A stretch of DNA of 51,069 nt from Deltaproteobacteria bacterium (lineage in GTDB: Bacteria; Myxococcota_A; UBA9160; UBA4427): the NCBI GenBank assembly GCA_019310385.1, contig JAFDEK010000015.1, forward strand, positions 1 to 51,069, written 5' to 3'. The notes under the pieces are model-generated. The model searched no databases, was not told the DNA's origin, and worked only from the letters and a program-made list of their open reading frames with translations. Shown in pieces: positions 49,774 to 51,069 of the stretch. How positions within the stretch are numbered: position 1 is the stretch's first letter; the number at the start of each line of letters is the position of its first letter. A program made the position numbers and the translations under genes.

Positions 49774-50285
49774 GGCTCGCCTCCTCGTCTTGCGCGGCCC
49801 GCTTGCGCGTCATCGAGAAGCTCGTCGAGGAGCTTGCCCGCGGATTCGAGTGCCCCGGGGAGGGCCTGCTCGACGAGTCCCGAAAGGCCCACGCCCGTCT
49901 CCAGCACCGCCGGCACGACGCCCACCACCGCGGCGCTCGCGGGCAGCTCGCCCAGGAGCTGGGCCGCCGCCAGCAGTCCGCTCGCGTTGGCGCCGTGGGC
50001 GCCGAAGCCCTGGGGGCTCAGGTGGGCAAGGGGGTCGCGTAGCACCTCGACGCTGCCTGGTGCGGCGCCCGTCGAGACCGCGTCGAGGATCAGCACGGCG
50101 CGGCGGCCACCAAGGAAGCCGAGCAGCGCCACGCCCTGGGTGCCGCCGTCGACGAACTCCACGCGCTCGTCATGGCCCCGCTCTGCGCGCAGTGCCTGCA
50201 GCAGCTCGAGCCCGACGCCGTCGTCCCGCAGCAGAAGATTCCCCAGGCCGAGCACCAGAACCCCTGCGGGCTCGTCAATCGTCAT
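49761..50285 (-). CDS. [NiFe] hydrogenase maturation protease (HyaD/HupD family)
   Basis: 174 residues. N-terminal GLGNLLLRDDGVGLELLQALR is the family signature, with the metal-binding Glu/Asp near the front; FVDGGTQGVALL and the Asp in LILDAVSTG carry the second ligand, and HGANASGLLAAAQLL the third region. It removes the C-terminal peptide from the hydrogenase large subunit after nickel insertion. It overlaps cytochrome b upstream by 11 bases and hypA downstream by 13 bases. Confidence 0.92.
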   Translation of the reverse strand: MTIDEPAGVLVLGLGNLLLRDDGVGLELLQALRAERGHDERVEFVDGGTQGVALLGFLGGRRAVLILDAVSTGAAPGSVEVLRDPLAHLSPQGFGAHGANASGLLAAAQLLGELPASAAVVGVVPAVLETGVGLSGLVEQALPGALESAGKLLDELLDDAQAGRARRGGEPFTS

Positions 50286-50979
50286 CGGGCTCCTCCGATA
50301 CGCGGCGGAATTTGTTGCCGTGGATCATCGATCCGATGAGGCCGTTTCGGAATTCGCGGCTGTCGAGCAGGATGATGTAGAGATGCAGGATGACGAAGAC
50401 CACGAAGCCCCATGCGGTGAGGTGATGCCACATGAGGGTCTGGAAGGGGCCGCCAAGGAGCGGGATCACCCAGCCCACCAGGCCGTCGATGAAGCCTCCC
50501 GGGTTCGACTGGGAGTAGAGTGCGAAGCCCGTGAAGATCTGCGCCGTTCCCAGTCCGATGACGAAGGTCGTGTAGGCCACGCCCGCCATGGGGTTGTGGC
50601 CCAGGTGGGGCTTGCCGGCCTCGAGACGCAGATAGAGGGAGAGCTGGTGGAGCAGGGAGCGCCACCAGGTCCTGCTCCAAATGCTTGGGAAGCCCGTGCG
50701 CGCGTAGTGGTTGCCCAGAAAGAACCAGGCGCCGCGCCAGGCGTAGTTCACCACGAAGACGAAGGCGAAGGAAAAGTGGATCTCGCGCACCCAGCCCATG
50801 AAGAACTTGTTCCAGGCCTCGCCGCTCGAACCGCTCAGGAAGAGCACCGTCACGCAGAGGCCGTTGAGCCAATGGAAGAGTCGGATGGGAAGCTGCCAGA
50901 CGTAGATTCGCTCGAAGCGCGCCGGCCCGCTGACCGGGGCCTGGATGGATTCCATCGCCGTCGTGTCGTGATGCGCCAT
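50275..50979 (-). CDS. Ni/Fe-hydrogenase b-type cytochrome subunit
   Basis: 234 residues from ATG 50979 behind AGGAG. Four membrane segments, with haem-ligand histidines in IRLFHWLNGL, VREIHFSFAF, MWHHLTAWG and VILHLYII, match HyaC/HupC cytochromes. The family anchors group 1 uptake hydrogenases at the membrane and passes electrons from H2 to quinone. The structural hydrogenase subunits should lie just beyond the window end. It is followed immediately by the maturation protease gene. Confidence 0.95.
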   Translation of the reverse strand: MAHHDTTAMESIQAPVSGPARFERIYVWQLPIRLFHWLNGLCVTVLFLSGSSGEAWNKFFMGWVREIHFSFAFVFVVNYAWRGAWFFLGNHYARTGFPSIWSRTWWRSLLHQLSLYLRLEAGKPHLGHNPMAGVAYTTFVIGLGTAQIFTGFALYSQSNPGGFIDGLVGWVIPLLGGPFQTLMWHHLTAWGFVVFVILHLYIILLDSREFRNGLIGSMIHGNKFRRVSEEPDDD

Positions 50980-50980
50980 T

Positions 50981-51067
50981 GCGAGCTCCTCCCTGCTTCC
51001 AGTCCCATCCGCGGCAGCGCCGCTCCGCGCGCTCGCGGATTACCACCTCGGCGAGCTTCCGTCCGTC
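50981..51067 (-). CDS. possible C-terminal end of hydrogenase large subunit (partial, frame uncertain)
   Basis: From the window edge, one minus frame reads DGRKLAEVVIRERAERR, which resembles the peptide after the last Cys/His motif of NiFe large subunits (typically DxxGRxLxxVxI). That frame has no stop before the cytochrome start; another frame has a TAA after a few codons. Either the subunit ends with a shift (indel) or this is coincidence. Its position just upstream of the cytochrome gene is where hyaB/hupL normally ends. Confidence 0.3.
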
Positions 51068-51069
51068 GG

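Overview
This high-GC window (I estimate about two thirds G+C by eye) is densely packed, mostly bacterial chromosome with a few tandem and inverted repeats but no recognisable transposase, phage gene or CRISPR array. Several features together suggest an uncultured Myxococcota/Desulfobacterota-type ('deltaproteobacterial') Gram-negative: an mglB-mglA polarity pair linked to dnaX-ebfC-recR, an Mla-type lipid transport operon, RND/MMPL exporters with a LolA-like protein, a PEP-CTERM protein, an uptake [NiFe] hydrogenase with a full hyp set, and a selenocysteine peroxiredoxin. This placement is inference; no rRNA gene is present to test it.

Layout. 1-5.4 kb (+): GAF/PP2C/ATPase regulator, STAS protein, then mlaE-mlaF-mlaD-lipoprotein. 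5.5-12.2 kb (-): selenoprotein peroxiredoxin, small unknown protein, alpha/beta-hydrolase-cyclase fusion, CdaA-CdaR (c-di-AMP synthase) fusion, Lon-like protease, small heat-shock protein. 12.3-15.4 kb: tRNA-Asn, greA, CPBP protease, ridA, a small unknown gene, a repeat-bearing spacer and tRNA-Pro. 15.6-18.9 kb: RND transporter (+) converging on a LolA-like protein (-). 18.9-25.5 kb (-): priA-def-fmt-rsmB-rpe. 25.5-31.4 kb: spermidine-synthase-like gene, an alpha/beta hydrolase lacking its serine, and SRP RNA-dnaX-ebfC-recR-mglB-mglA. 31.6-35.9 kb (+): amino-acid dehydrogenase and a three-gene 2-oxoacid:ferredoxin oxidoreductase, which together could deaminate amino acids and oxidise the keto acids to acyl-CoA. 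35.9-43.8 kb (-): PEP-CTERM protein, DUF481-like outer-membrane protein, MacAB-like ABC exporter, second RND transporter. 43.9-51.1 kb (-): hydrogenase b-type cytochrome, maturation protease, hypA-hypB-hypF-hypC-hypD-hypE, almost all with overlapping start and stop codons.

The observations I rate highest are: (i) an in-frame UGA exactly at the peroxidatic cysteine position of a peroxiredoxin that also carries a C-terminal glutaredoxin-like domain, so ordinary gene calling loses the first 48 residues; (ii) hypA, which can only encode its essential Met-His-Glu start if it initiates at AUU behind an ideal Shine-Dalgarno; (iii) a perfect 29-bp inverted repeat abutting the hypE stop codon; (iv) fusion of the diadenylate cyclase CdaA to its regulator domain YbbR/CdaR; (v) enzymes with altered key motifs (an alpha/beta hydrolase with Phe at the nucleophile, a Lon-like protease with a broken P-loop).
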